From Acidobacteriota bacterium (lineage in GTDB: Bacteria > Acidobacteriota > Vicinamibacteria > Vicinamibacterales > UBA8438): a stretch of DNA of 64,000 bases. Positions 1 to 8,435 of the stretch are shown here, in pieces. A program made the position numbers and the translations under genes. The notes beneath the pieces are model-generated. The model was not told where the DNA came from and did not search any database. It was given only the letters and a program-made list of their open reading frames with translations. Positions within the stretch are counted from its first letter, which is position 1. Every line of letters starts with the position of its first letter. The stretch spans positions 96,262 through 160,261 of the forward strand of contig VXRJ01000011.1 in NCBI GenBank assembly GCA_009838525.1, in the 5' to 3' direction.

Positions 1-279
1 CGGCGGCGGCGCGGCGACGAAAGCCATCATCGTCGCCGGCGTCGGCAGCGCGTCGACCGCCATCAGCGGCACGATCACGAAGGCGCCGATCGCCACGACA
101 TGCGCGATGATCGACAGTGGCAGTGTGTACCACTTCCGTGCGCCCACCTGAATGGACGGGTTCGCGATTTCCCCAAACATCACCGGAGCCTTCTTCGGCG
201 GTGCACCCTTTTTGGATGCAGCAGCGCCTGGTGGTGATGCCTTCGACGGCGGATTCGTTCTCTGCTGTGTATCAGCCAC
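1..279 (-). CDS. tonB: Energy transducer TonB, N-terminal part (cut by window edge)
   Basis: The visible 93 codons encode a Pro/Ala/Lys-rich cytoplasmic leader (about residues 1-45) and one membrane segment (about 52-75, LSIIAHVVAIGAFVIVPLMA), followed by the start of a proline run (AAPPP). This is the layout of TonB, the inner-membrane protein that passes proton-motive force to outer-membrane TonB-dependent receptors. The GTG start at 279 is chosen because a strong AGGAGG lies about 8 nt upstream and a consensus promoter lies beyond it. The periplasmic linker and C-terminal TonB domain lie outside the window, so the call rests on the N-terminus. A possible client receptor is encoded at 28142-30457. 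Confidence 0.8.
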   Translation of the reverse strand, partial: MADTQQRTNPPSKASPPGAAASKKGAPPKKAPVMFGEIANPSIQVGARKWYTLPLSIIAHVVAIGAFVIVPLMAVDALPTPATMMAFVAAPPP

Positions 280-332
280 GGAAACGCCCTCCTGACCTGC
301 TCAACGCACCTACGCCGATTTCCAAGGCGGCG

Positions 333-360
333 ATTATAGCAGGCCGATTGCCGGTGTCAA
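333..360 (-). promoter_or_regulatory. Consensus sigma-70 promoter for tonB
   Basis: On the minus strand TTGACA (355-360) is followed by 16 nt and TATAAT (333-338), both perfect consensus. Transcription would start near 326 and give a leader of about 46 nt that contains the AGGAGG of tonB. It is the best -35/-10 pair I see in the window. The rest of the 280-447 gap holds only a weak GGCCA/TGGCC pairing around a T-run near 405-425, which I do not call as a terminator. Confidence 0.8.
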
Positions 361-447
361 CGACGCGGAACTCCTCATCCGCGCGTTCATTCTTCTTCGA
401 CACCGGCCAGCAAAAAATGGCCCCTCCACTAGTCGCCGTCACGTCCG

Positions 448-2556
448 CTACTGCATCCAGGCGACGACGAGGGGAGCAAAAATGACGGCCACGATCGTCA
501 TCAACTTGATCAGGATGTTGAGGCTCGGCCCCGACGTGTCCTTGAACGGATCGCCTACCGTGTCGCCGATGACGGCCGCCTTGTGCGGGTCGGAGCCCTT
601 GCCGCCATGGTGGCCTTCCTCGATGTACTTCTTGGCGTTGTCCCAGACGCCGCCGGCGTTGGCCATCATCAGCGCCATCAGGACGCCGGTCACAAGCGCT
701 CCCGCCAGCAGGCCGCCCAGCCCCGATATCCCGAGCAGGAAGCCCGCCGCGACCGGCGCGAGAACGGCAATCAGTCCCGGTATGACCATCTCCCGGATGG
801 CGGACCGGGTCGAGATCTCGACGCAGCGCGCCGAGTCCGGCTCCGCATCCCCCGTCAGAAGGCCCTCGATCTCTCGGAACTGCCGACGCACCTCGCCGAT
901 CATGTCGTTCGCGGAGCGCCCCACCGCGTTCATGGTGAGCGCCGAGAAAAGGAAGGGCAGCATCCCGCCCAACAGCATGCCCAACAGGACGTTCGGGTTG
1001 TCCAGCGCGAGGCTTAGCAGGCGCGGCTCGAACGCCCCCGCGCCTCCTGCCGCCGCCACCGCACTGTCCGCCGTAGCGCGGAACGTACTGAAGAGCGCGA
1101 GCGCCGTCAGGGCGGCCGAACCGATGGCAAAGCCCTTGCCCATGGCTGCAGTGGTGTTGCCCACCGCGTCGAGTGCATCGGTCCGATCGCGGACGTACCC
1201 CTCGCAACCGCTCATCTCCGCAATCCCGCCCGCGTTGTCAGCCACGGGACCGTAGGCGTCAACGCCCAGGCTGATTCCGAGCGTGGAGAGCATGCCGACC
1301 GCCGCGATGGCGATGCCGTACAGCTCCGCCTGCGCGAAGCTGAACCAGATGGCGAGGCAGATCACGACGATCGGCAGCGCGCAGGACATCATCCCGACCC
1401 CGAGGCCGGCGATGATGTTGGTGGCCGGACCGGTCTCCGACTGCTGCGCGATCCGGTGGGCAGGCGCCTTGTCCTTGCCGGTGTAGTACTCGGTGATCTG
1501 TCCGATCAGTACGCCCGCCACTACGCCCGCCACCACGCACCAGACGATGGCCCACGGCATTTCGAACAGGGCGACCAGCACCATGGCGGCCACGATGACG
1601 ATCGCGGAGGCGGCGATCAGTCCGTTGTGCAGCGCACTGCCGATCTTCGCCTCGTCGTTCGTCCTGACGGCGAACGTGCCCAGTATCGACGCGACGATAC
1701 CGGCGCCCGCGAGCAGGATCGGGAACACTACCAGGTGCCCCTGCAGTGTTGCGAACGATCCCTCGTCGATGCCCCAGAGGGCACTGGCGGAAGCCGCGCT
1801 GAGCGCCCAGGCGAGCGCGATCGACGAAATAATGCTGCCGACGTACGACTCGAACAGGTCGGCCCCCATGCCTGCCACATCGCCGACGTTGTCACCGACG
1901 TTGTCCGCGATCGTGGCGGGGTTGCGCGGATCGTCCTCCGGGATACCCGCCTCCACCTTGCCGGAGAGATCCCCGGCCACGTCCGCCGCCTTCGTATAGA
2001 TACCGCCGCCGACGCGCGCGAAGAGCGCGATGGACGACGCCCCCAGAGAGAAGCCGAAGAGCGATTCGACGGCGCTCGCGCCCGCACCTCCGAGGCCACC
2101 GTAGGCGTAGTAGAGCCCGGAGATACCGAGCGTGCCGAGCGCGACCACGGTCAACCCCATCACGGCGCCGGAAGAGAACGCCACCTGCAACGCCGACGCA
2201 AGACTCTCGGTCGCGGCATGCGTGGTGCGCACTGCCGCGCTGGTGGCCGTCCGCATCCCGACCCAGCCAGCCGATGCCGACAGCACGGCGCCGAGCAGGA
2301 ACGCAATTCCGGTCAGCAGCGAATTCCCGGGCAGGAACAACACGAGCACCACGAACATCAACGCCACGAAGCCAGCCAGGACGGTGTATTCCGTCCGCAG
2401 GAAGGCCATGGCGCCGCTCCGGATCAGAGCGGCGATCCGCTGCATCCGATCCGTGCCGGGTTCGTGACTGTTGATCCGCCGAATCAGGAACAGGGCAAAC
2501 AGGGCCGCGACCATCGGCGCACCCCACCCGAGCGCAAAGTACAACTGTTGTTCCAT
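448..2556 (-). CDS. hppA: Membrane-bound ion-translocating pyrophosphatase (K+-dependent type)
   Basis: A 702-residue multi-pass protein that couples hydrolysis of inorganic pyrophosphate to pumping of H+ or Na+ across the membrane. Family signatures are present: [11 protein letters not shown] at about 183-193, the acidic Mg-PPi site [20 protein letters not shown] at about 207-226, and [10 protein letters not shown] at about 466-475. The alanine after GNTT, in place of lysine, is the mark of the K+-dependent subfamily. I cannot decide H+ versus Na+ specificity by eye. ATG 2556 is preferred to the in-frame GTG at 2574 because GAGGG lies just upstream of it. It has its own promoter and stands apart from the genes on either side. 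Confidence 0.95.
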   Translation of the reverse strand: MEQQLYFALGWGAPMVAALFALFLIRRINSHEPGTDRMQRIAALIRSGAMAFLRTEYTVLAGFVALMFVVLVLFLPGNSLLTGIAFLLGAVLSASAGWVGMRTATSAAVRTTHAATESLASALQVAFSSGAVMGLTVVALGTLGISGLYYAYGGLGGAGASAVESLFGFSLGASSIALFARVGGGIYTKAADVAGDLSGKVEAGIPEDDPRNPATIADNVGDNVGDVAGMGADLFESYVGSIISSIALAWALSAASASALWGIDEGSFATLQGHLVVFPILLAGAGIVASILGTFAVRTNDEAKIGSALHNGLIAASAIVIVAAMVLVALFEMPWAIVWCVVAGVVAGVLIGQITEYYTGKDKAPAHRIAQQSETGPATNIIAGLGVGMMSCALPIVVICLAIWFSFAQAELYGIAIAAVGMLSTLGISLGVDAYGPVADNAGGIAEMSGCEGYVRDRTDALDAVGNTTAAMGKGFAIGSAALTALALFSTFRATADSAVAAAGGAGAFEPRLLSLALDNPNVLLGMLLGGMLPFLFSALTMNAVGRSANDMIGEVRRQFREIEGLLTGDAEPDSARCVEISTRSAIREMVIPGLIAVLAPVAAGFLLGISGLGGLLAGALVTGVLMALMMANAGGVWDNAKKYIEEGHHGGKGSDPHKAAVIGDTVGDPFKDTSGPSLNILIKLMTIVAVIFAPLVVAWMQ

Positions 2557-2608
2557 TTCTCCCTCAACGGGCACGGCAGGCGCCTTCCGCCTACGCGCAA
2601 ACCCCGGA

Positions 2609-2637
2609 ACCTAACTTGCCGCGGCGAAACGTGTCAA
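2609..2637 (-). promoter_or_regulatory. Probable hppA promoter
   Basis: TTGACA (2632-2637) is followed by 17 nt and TTAGGT (2609-2614) on the minus strand, about 50 nt before the hppA ATG. The -35 box overlaps the stop codon of the upstream DUF502 gene, so hppA probably starts its own transcript. The -10 is a weak match. Confidence 0.5.
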
Positions 2638-3308
2638 GGATCGACGGACGATTCCGATCCGCCGCCGCCCAGCTTCTCCCGCTCGGTTCTGAGTCGTTCG
2701 CCCAACGCCATCCCGCCGGTCAGGAATACCTGCAGCCCTTCCTGCACGGTGAGCGACGGGAAAGAGACGACCGACCGGGGATAGATGTGGATGTCGCCGA
2801 AATAGACGTGGTTCGTCGGCACGTAGACGGCTACATGCGTCCACGAGTCCCAGTCGTCGCCAGTCGCCTGTGAACCGGCGGCGGCCGGCGCCTCGTCTCC
2901 CTCCAGGCGGAACTCCTTCGTGAGGAAACCGAGCACCAGTCCCCGTTTCGGATCGTCCACCAGTACTACCCGCTTGAAGCCGACCTGGCTCTCCGGCGAG
3001 AACGCGGTGACGAGTTGCTTGACCGTAGCGTAGACCGTGCCGAAGAGCGGCAGCCGGAGCAGCCACTCTTCGCCCCTGCTCAGAAGCCGCCCGAGGATTA
3101 CGTTGGTCGCCAGGGCTCCCACCAGGACCACAAGGGCCGCGAGAGTCAGCAGCCCCAGTCCCGGAATCTCACGTCCCAGCCAGCCGGAATAGATAGGCCC
3201 CATCACACCGTCGATCAGGCCGAACAGCCAGATGAACGCCGCCACGCTGATCGCGATCGGCACGATCACGACGATCCCGGTGATCAGGTTCCGCCGCAGC
3301 CACTGCAT
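2634..3308 (-). CDS. DUF502 family membrane protein
   Basis: A 224-residue protein with two N-terminal membrane segments (about residues 8-34 and 52-74) and a soluble C-terminal part containing LPLFGTVYATVKQLVTAF and VLVDDPKRGLVLGFLT, both typical of the DUF502 family. The function of the family is not established, so none is assigned. The ATG at 3308 has GGAGG about 11 nt upstream. It follows uppP by 43 bp on the same strand and may be the last gene of the yajC-secD-secF-uppP run. The C-terminus is Gly/Ser-rich. Confidence 0.8.
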   Translation of the reverse strand: MQWLRRNLITGIVVIVPIAISVAAFIWLFGLIDGVMGPIYSGWLGREIPGLGLLTLAALVVLVGALATNVILGRLLSRGEEWLLRLPLFGTVYATVKQLVTAFSPESQVGFKRVVLVDDPKRGLVLGFLTKEFRLEGDEAPAAAGSQATGDDWDSWTHVAVYVPTNHVYFGDIHIYPRSVVSFPSLTVQEGLQVFLTGGMALGERLRTEREKLGGGGSESSVDP

Positions 3309-3351
3309 CGGTGGATGACCTCCAACGGTTTCAACAACGCCAAGTCAAGCC

Positions 3352-4164
3352 TCAGAACAGCCCCCGCACCAGCATGCCCCCCGCCAGCGCCAACCGATAG
3401 AACGCGAAGGGATCCAGGGAGTGCCGCACGACATAGCGCAGGAAGTACTTTATCGCGAGGTACCCGACGACCGCCGAGACGACGAAGCCGACAGCCATTG
3501 CCGCATCGCCGCCCGGGGGCATCCCCTCGCGTGAGAGTGCGGCCGCTTCGCGCGCCCCCGCCGCCAGGATTGCGGGAATGCCAAGCAGGAACGCAAAGCG
3601 GGCGGCGGACGCCCGCCCCAGGCCGAGGAACATCGCCACTACCAGCACGGCGCCGGATCGTGACACGCCCGGCACCAGCGCCGCCGCCTGGGCCATGCCG
3701 AGGACGATGGCCTCCCCCGCGGTGATGTCGGTCTCCTCCCGCCCGCCCGCAGCCACGCGTTCCACCAACAGCATGGCCCCGGCCCCGACGGCGAGTGCGG
3801 CGGCGGCCACCTCCAGGTTCCTGAGCGACATGGCGATCCAGTCCGCCGCGGAAAGACCCACGATCCCCACCGGCACCGTGCCGATGGCGATAGCTCGAAG
3901 GAGCGTGCTGGCGCCTCCGCGGTCCAGCCAGGTCCCGGGTGCAAGGGCGGCGCGAATCAGCGCGGAAACGTCCGTGCGGAAGTAGGTCAGCACTGCGGCC
4001 AGGGTGCCCAGATGCACCGCTACGTCGAACGCCAGTCCAAAGCGGGGGTCGACGGTCCAGCCGAAGACGCTGCGTGCCAGCAGCAGGTGCGCCGAGCTTG
4101 AAATCGGCAGGAACTCGGTCAACCCCTGGAGGATCCCGAGGAGCGCTGCCTCCAGCGCGGTCAC
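3352..4164 (-). CDS. uppP: Undecaprenyl-diphosphatase UppP/BacA
   Basis: A 270-residue multi-pass membrane enzyme that dephosphorylates undecaprenyl diphosphate, so the lipid carrier can be reused for peptidoglycan and other envelope glycans. The two family signatures are visible: LQGLTEFLPISSSAHL near the N-terminus (about 13-28) and PGVSRSGAVLV near the middle. Length matches the family (260-280). The start is GTG 4164. It has no Shine-Dalgarno sequence, but its GTGA overlaps the stop of a possible 21-codon reading frame that begins just after secF, so re-initiation is possible. Confidence 0.95.
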   Translation of the reverse strand: MTALEAALLGILQGLTEFLPISSSAHLLLARSVFGWTVDPRFGLAFDVAVHLGTLAAVLTYFRTDVSALIRAALAPGTWLDRGGASTLLRAIAIGTVPVGIVGLSAADWIAMSLRNLEVAAAALAVGAGAMLLVERVAAGGREETDITAGEAIVLGMAQAAALVPGVSRSGAVLVVAMFLGLGRASAARFAFLLGIPAILAAGAREAAALSREGMPPGGDAAMAVGFVVSAVVGYLAIKYFLRYVVRHSLDPFAFYRLALAGGMLVRGLF

Positions 4165-4226
4165 TTAGGAGCAACGCCGTTCAGACGGGATGCATCGCCG
4201 CTCGAACGTAGCGGGGGTTTCACCAC
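4161..4226 (-). CDS. Possible 21-residue leader reading frame between secF and uppP
   Basis: From GTG 4226, 6 nt after the secF TAG stop, a frame reads VVKPPLRSSGDASRLNGVAPK and stops with a TGA that overlaps the uppP GTG (GTGA). The layout would allow translation to pass from secF through this frame to uppP. No homology is recognised. It may equally be chance within a 68-bp spacer. Confidence 0.2.
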   Translation of the reverse strand: MVKPPLRSSGDASRLNGVAPK

Positions 4227-4235
4227 GGGCTGCTA
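4219..4235 (-). repeat. 17-nt stop-adjacent repeat TAGCAGCCCGTGGTGAA, copy 1
   Basis: The 17-mer TAGCAGCCCGTGGTGAA begins with the TAG stop codon of secF. An identical 17-mer lies on the plus strand at 28121-28137. Shorter relatives follow the stop codons of mutS2 (TAGCAGCCTGTGG), the TPR gene (TAGGAGCCCGTG) and the epimerase (TAGCAGC). Confidence 0.6.
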
Positions 4236-5231
4236 GGACGCTCGCGCCTTGCGGCGCCGCCGGGACGAGCGTGTCGGGGACGCCGCAGGCGCTCCCTGCG
4301 CGGCGGGCGTCGCGCCCGCCTGCCGCGCCCGGGCGGCGCGCCGCTCGGTGATCGCGATGGCGATGATCGAAGCGACGAAGATCGTGGAGTAGGTCCCGCT
4401 CACCACGCCAACGAGCATCGTGAAGGCGAAGCCGCGCAGAACCTCGCCTCCAAGGACGTACAGCGCCAGCACCGCCCCGCCGGTCGTCCCTGACGTGATT
4501 ATCGTGCGCACAAGCGTCTGGTTGATGCTGGTGTTCACCAGGTGAGGGAACGCGTCGCGCCGCATGACGCGGAGGTTCTCGCGCACCCGGTCGAAGACAA
4601 CGATGGAGTCGTTCACCGAGTACCCGGTAATGGTCAGCATGGCAGCGACGACGTTGAGCGACAGTTCGTAGTCGAACACCGCCAGCATCGCCAGCGTGAT
4701 CGCGATATCGTGGGCGACCGCGACCACCGCGCCGACCGCGAACGAGAAGCGGAAGCGGAGCCCGATGTAGACGAGGATTCCCGCCATCGCGAAGACGAAC
4801 GCGTTTACGCCGCGGCGCTGGAGCTCCTCACCGATAATCGGCCCCACCAGCTCCTGGCTGATCACCTGGAACTCGCCCAGCGGGCTCGCCCGGAGCTCGG
4901 CCGCCACCGCGTTCGCCCCTTCCTCGAGACTTGCGCCCGATTCGGGGCCGGAAATCGGCAGGCGGACCAGCACCTGGTTGTCGCCCGGGACGCCGTACTG
5001 CTGAACGACTTTTTCCTCGATGCTGGCGAGCGCGTCACGTACCGCCCCCTCGCCGGTCGGCTGCTCGAACTGAAGCACCAGCAGCGAGCCGCCGGAAAAG
5101 TCGATGCCGAGGGGCAGGCCACCCCTGGCGACCGCCACCGCTGCGCCTACCGCAATTACGACCGCCGACAGCGCGAACGCCGCCCAGCGCAGGCGAACGA
5201 AATCGATGTGGGGGACCTTGAGAAGAGGCAT
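4233..5231 (-). CDS. secF: Protein translocase subunit SecF
   Basis: A 332-residue membrane protein with an N-terminal membrane segment, the LGIDFSGGSLLVLQF motif, a periplasmic domain, and five more membrane segments including the RND-type stretch GYSVNDSIVVFDRVREN. With SecD it uses proton-motive force to help pull exported proteins out of the SecYEG channel on the periplasmic side. It follows secD by 15 bp and must be cotranscribed. The C-terminal tail of about 30 residues is rich in Arg, Ala and Ser and is cytoplasmic by topology. Confidence 0.96.
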   Translation of the reverse strand: MPLLKVPHIDFVRLRWAAFALSAVVIAVGAAVAVARGGLPLGIDFSGGSLLVLQFEQPTGEGAVRDALASIEEKVVQQYGVPGDNQVLVRLPISGPESGASLEEGANAVAAELRASPLGEFQVISQELVGPIIGEELQRRGVNAFVFAMAGILVYIGLRFRFSFAVGAVVAVAHDIAITLAMLAVFDYELSLNVVAAMLTITGYSVNDSIVVFDRVRENLRVMRRDAFPHLVNTSINQTLVRTIITSGTTGGAVLALYVLGGEVLRGFAFTMLVGVVSGTYSTIFVASIIAIAITERRAARARQAGATPAAQGAPAASPTRSSRRRRKARAS

Positions 5232-5246
5232 CGTACTGCAGCGGCC

Positions 5247-6800
5247 TCAGATACTGAGCGTCGCCGCCCGGCGGCGCGACAGGATGGTCTCGAAGAGCGT
5301 CCGCGATACGAAGACGGCCGTGAATACGTTGGAGACGAGTCCGAAGAAGAGCGTGGTCGCGAATCCCCGGATAGGTCCCGATCCGAACTGGAAGAGGAAC
5401 GCCGCCGCGATCAGGGATGCGACATGCGTGTCGATGATCGTGAGCAGCACCCGGTCGAAACCGGCCGCCATGGCCGCCTTGACCGTCTTGGCGGTGCCGA
5501 GCTCTTCCTTGATCCGTTCAAAGATGAGGACGTTCGAGTCCACCCCGATGCCGATCGTCAGGATCAGGCCAGCAATGCCCGGCAGCGTCAACACGGCGTC
5601 GATGTAGGCCATGCAGGCCATCAGGATCAGCAGGTTCAGCACGACGCCGACGACGGCGTTGATGCCCGCCAGACGATAGAACAGCAGCATGAAGATCGCG
5701 ACCAGGATCAGGCCTGCAATCGACGCGGCTACGCCTGCGCGGATCGAGTCGGCTCCCAACGTGGGCCCGACGGTCCGCTCTTCGAGGTAGGTGAGCGATG
5801 CCGGCAGCGCCCCGGATCGGAGCGTGATCTGCAGATCCTCCGCCTCCTGCTGGGTGACGCCGGTGATCTGTCCGCTGTCGGTGATGCGCCCCTGGATGAC
5901 GGGGGCCGTCCGAACCTGTTCGTCAAGGATGATCGCCAGTTGGCGACCGATGTTGGCGCTGGTGGTCTCCCCCATCCTGGCCGCACCCTCGCGGTTGAGC
6001 GTGAAGGTGACTGCGGGCTGGTTGAACTCGTCGAGCGACGGCCGCGCGTTCCGCAGGTCGCGTCCGCTCACCGCCGCGACCCGTCGCACGAGGTAGTAGA
6101 AGGGTTCGGTCCCACCGGTCCCTGACGGGCCCGTCAGAACTTCCATGTCGGGCGGGACGACGCCGTTCCGCGCCGCCAGCAGCGCATCGCGCGACGCCGC
6201 GGGGCCCTCTTCCACCATCTTCAGTTCCAGCAGCGACGTCGACCGGATGAGCGACTTGGCTCGGGCCACGTCCGAGACACCCGGCAACTGCACCAGGATC
6301 TGATCGCCGCCGATGCCGTGCGGCGCGACTATGGGTTCGCTGACGCCCAGTTCATTCACGCGCCGCTCGATCGTCTCGAGCGCCTGCCGCACCGCTTCCT
6401 CCCGAAGCGACGAGACGATGGGAACTCGCATCCGGAACGTATAGCTGCCGCCGGCGCCCGGCTCGCGGTCGTACGAGACGGACAATCGCTCGTCGGAGAT
6501 CGTTCGGAATTCGGCGTCCCGCGGGGTCGGTACTCCCTCGACGCGAATGGTGGTCGGATCGGTCGCGATCGCCGTCACCGTGTCCATGCCCTGGAGCGAC
6601 AACTGCTCGGCCAACTGCTCGGCCGCGGTCTCCGATTCCACCTGCAGCGCGTCATCGGTCTGCACCCGCAGCACCAGGTGGGCGCCACCCTGCAGATCCA
6701 GCCCCAGGCGGATCTTCTCGTCCGCCGGATAGACTCCCCACGCCGCCAGTCCGGTGATGGCGACAATGAACAGCAGCTTCCACTGCAGGTTCCTCTGCAT
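5247..6800 (-). CDS. secD: Protein translocase subunit SecD
   Basis: A 517-residue partner of SecF in post-translocational protein export. It has one N-terminal membrane segment, the conserved LGLDLQGGAHLVLRV, a large periplasmic region of P1 and other subdomains ending near LTYLEERTVGPTLG, and a C-terminal block of five membrane segments with GIGVDSNVLIFERIKEEL and the FQFGSGPIRGFATTL signature. Length is normal for a short-type SecD. It lies 33 bp after yajC and 15 bp before secF, the common yajC-secD-secF order. Confidence 0.97.
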   Translation of the reverse strand: MQRNLQWKLLFIVAITGLAAWGVYPADEKIRLGLDLQGGAHLVLRVQTDDALQVESETAAEQLAEQLSLQGMDTVTAIATDPTTIRVEGVPTPRDAEFRTISDERLSVSYDREPGAGGSYTFRMRVPIVSSLREEAVRQALETIERRVNELGVSEPIVAPHGIGGDQILVQLPGVSDVARAKSLIRSTSLLELKMVEEGPAASRDALLAARNGVVPPDMEVLTGPSGTGGTEPFYYLVRRVAAVSGRDLRNARPSLDEFNQPAVTFTLNREGAARMGETTSANIGRQLAIILDEQVRTAPVIQGRITDSGQITGVTQQEAEDLQITLRSGALPASLTYLEERTVGPTLGADSIRAGVAASIAGLILVAIFMLLFYRLAGINAVVGVVLNLLILMACMAYIDAVLTLPGIAGLILTIGIGVDSNVLIFERIKEELGTAKTVKAAMAAGFDRVLLTIIDTHVASLIAAAFLFQFGSGPIRGFATTLFFGLVSNVFTAVFVSRTLFETILSRRRAATLSI

Positions 6801-6833
6801 GGCGGTCTCCTTCGGTGCGGCGCCGTCCCCGCG

Positions 6834-7187
6834 CTACGACGCGCTCCCGTCCTGCACCACCGGCTCCTGGCCCTGGTACCCGCCGATGGCGCTACGCGAG
6901 ACTTCTATCCGCACCCGGTCAGCGATCTCCACCTGTACCGACTTGTCGTTCAGCTTCGTGATCGACCCGTAGATGCCGCTCGTCGTCACGATACGGTCTC
7001 CCACCTTCAGTTCCGACTGGAACTCGCGGATCTTGTTCTGCCGCCTCCGCATCGGCATCCAGATAACCACGTAGAAGATCCCGAGAATGAGGATTAGCGG
7101 CAGAAACTGCACGAGCAGGCTAGGTTGCTGGCCGGCCGGCGGCTGCGCCATGGCGAACAGCGTCACGATGTCGTCAAGGATCAACAT
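6834..7187 (-). CDS. yajC: Preprotein translocase subunit YajC
   Basis: A 117-residue single-span protein associated with the SecDF complex. The membrane segment LPLILILGIFYVVIWMPMRRRQNK is followed by the soluble KVGDRIVTTSGIYGSITKLND block, both diagnostic. ATG 7187 is used; an internal ATG at 7151 (MAQPPAG) would give a length closer to other YajC proteins. Neither has a clear Shine-Dalgarno sequence. The gene follows tgt by 27 bp, a tgt-yajC-secD-secF order seen in many bacteria. Confidence 0.93.
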   Translation of the reverse strand: MLILDDIVTLFAMAQPPAGQQPSLLVQFLPLILILGIFYVVIWMPMRRRQNKIREFQSELKVGDRIVTTSGIYGSITKLNDKSVQVEIADRVRIEVSRSAIGGYQGQEPVVQDGSAS

Positions 7188-7214
7188 GGATGATTGCGAT
7201 GCCTGAATTCGGAC

Positions 7215-8411
7215 CTACTGGAGCATGCCCGCGTACGCCGACGGCCCGCCGGCGTACGCGTGATGGAAGGCTTGCCGGAACCGTTCGAACCTGCCCGACC
7301 GGATAGCGTCCCTGATCCGTTCCATGGTGTCAAGGTAGAAGTGTAGATTATGCACAGTGTTGAGAACAGCACCGGTCATCTCGCCGGCCACCCGCAGGTG
7401 CCGAAGGTAGGCGCGCGAGAAACCGCGGCACGTGTAGCAGCCGCACTCCGCATCGACCGGCCGGTCATCTTCCGCGAACGACGCGCCCTTTATCGAAATC
7501 GGACCAGTCCGTGTGAACAGCTGGCCGTTGCGTCCGTTCCGGGTTGGCAGGACGCAGTCGAAGAGATCGACCCCGCGCGCAACGCTTTCCACCAGGTCGG
7601 GCGGGGTGCCCACTCCCATCAGATAGCGGGGACGGTCCTCGGGGAGGCACGTCGTCGTCGCTGCGGTCATGCCGTACATCGTGTCAATCGGCTCACCGAC
7701 GCTCAACCCGCCGATCGCGTACGCGTCGAAGTCCAACGCCACGGTGGCGCGCGCGCTCTCCTCACGCAGCGCCCGGAACATACCCCCCTGCACGATCCCG
7801 AACTGCGCCTGGCCGCGCGTCGTCATCATCGCGCCGGCGCCAGCCGGCGAGCCCCGCAATCGTGCGTGCCTCTCGCGTGACCGTTCCGCCCAGCGCAGGG
7901 TCCGTTCCATCGACTCCCGAGCCACGGACTCCGTAACCGGCCAGGGCGTGCACTCGTCGAACGCCATCGCGATGTCGCTACCGAGGCGGGCCTGAATGTC
8001 GGCCACCGATTCCGGCGTCAGCGTCTGCTCGCTGCCGTCGAGATGAGAACGGAACCGGACACCCTGCTCGTCGATTACCCGTCGCGCCGCCAGGCTGAAC
8101 ACCTGATAGCCGCCGCTGTCGGTGAGGATCGGGCGGTTCCACCCCATGAAGCGGTGCAGGCCGCCCTGGCGTGCAATCAGCTCGTCGCCCGGCCGCAGGT
8201 GGAGGTGATACGTGTTGGCCAGAATGATCCCGGCGTCCAGATCGTCCAGATCGCGAGGCGTCAGCCCCTTCACCGCTCCGGCGGTTCCGACGGGCATGAA
8301 CGCCGGGGTGTCGATGGCACCGTGCGGCGTCGTCATCCGCCCGCAGCGCGCCGCCCCGTCGGTTGCCGTCACCCGGAAGCCGAAAGCGCCGTCACCCACA
8401 TCGCGACTCAC
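7215..8411 (-). CDS. tgt: Queuine/preQ1 tRNA-ribosyltransferase
   Basis: A 398-residue tRNA-guanine transglycosylase that exchanges G34 for the queuosine precursor in GUN-anticodon tRNAs. Family features visible are the substrate motif DSGGYQVFSL, the HLDGSEQTLTPE block, GLSVGEP, the second catalytic region FDCVLPTRNGRNGQ and the zinc site CGCYTCRGFSRAYLRHL (three Cys and a His further on). The GTG start at 8411 has no Shine-Dalgarno sequence; a TAGTAT hexamer lies 8 nt before it. It heads the tgt-yajC-secD-secF run and diverges from ddl across 24 bp. Confidence 0.97.
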   Translation of the reverse strand: MSRDVGDGAFGFRVTATDGAARCGRMTTPHGAIDTPAFMPVGTAGAVKGLTPRDLDDLDAGIILANTYHLHLRPGDELIARQGGLHRFMGWNRPILTDSGGYQVFSLAARRVIDEQGVRFRSHLDGSEQTLTPESVADIQARLGSDIAMAFDECTPWPVTESVARESMERTLRWAERSRERHARLRGSPAGAGAMMTTRGQAQFGIVQGGMFRALREESARATVALDFDAYAIGGLSVGEPIDTMYGMTAATTTCLPEDRPRYLMGVGTPPDLVESVARGVDLFDCVLPTRNGRNGQLFTRTGPISIKGASFAEDDRPVDAECGCYTCRGFSRAYLRHLRVAGEMTGAVLNTVHNLHFYLDTMERIRDAIRSGRFERFRQAFHHAYAGGPSAYAGMLQ

Positions 8412-8418
8412 GAGCGCG

Positions 8419-8425
8419 TATACTA
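8419..8425. promoter_or_regulatory. Overlapping divergent -10 boxes for tgt and ddl
   Basis: The 24-bp gap between the tgt and ddl start codons contains GTATACTA. Read on the plus strand it gives TATACT (8419-8424), 11 nt before the ddl GTG. Read on the minus strand it gives TAGTAT (8420-8425), 8 nt before the tgt GTG. Both transcripts would be leaderless or have leaders of only a few nt. This is inferred from sequence alone. Confidence 0.55.
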
Positions 8426-8435
8426 CAGGTCACCT

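Noticed and set aside
405-430. Rho-independent terminator of hppA at the T-run near 410-420
   Set aside because: The T-run lies in the loop of a weak 5-bp pairing, not after a stem, so it does not have terminator geometry.
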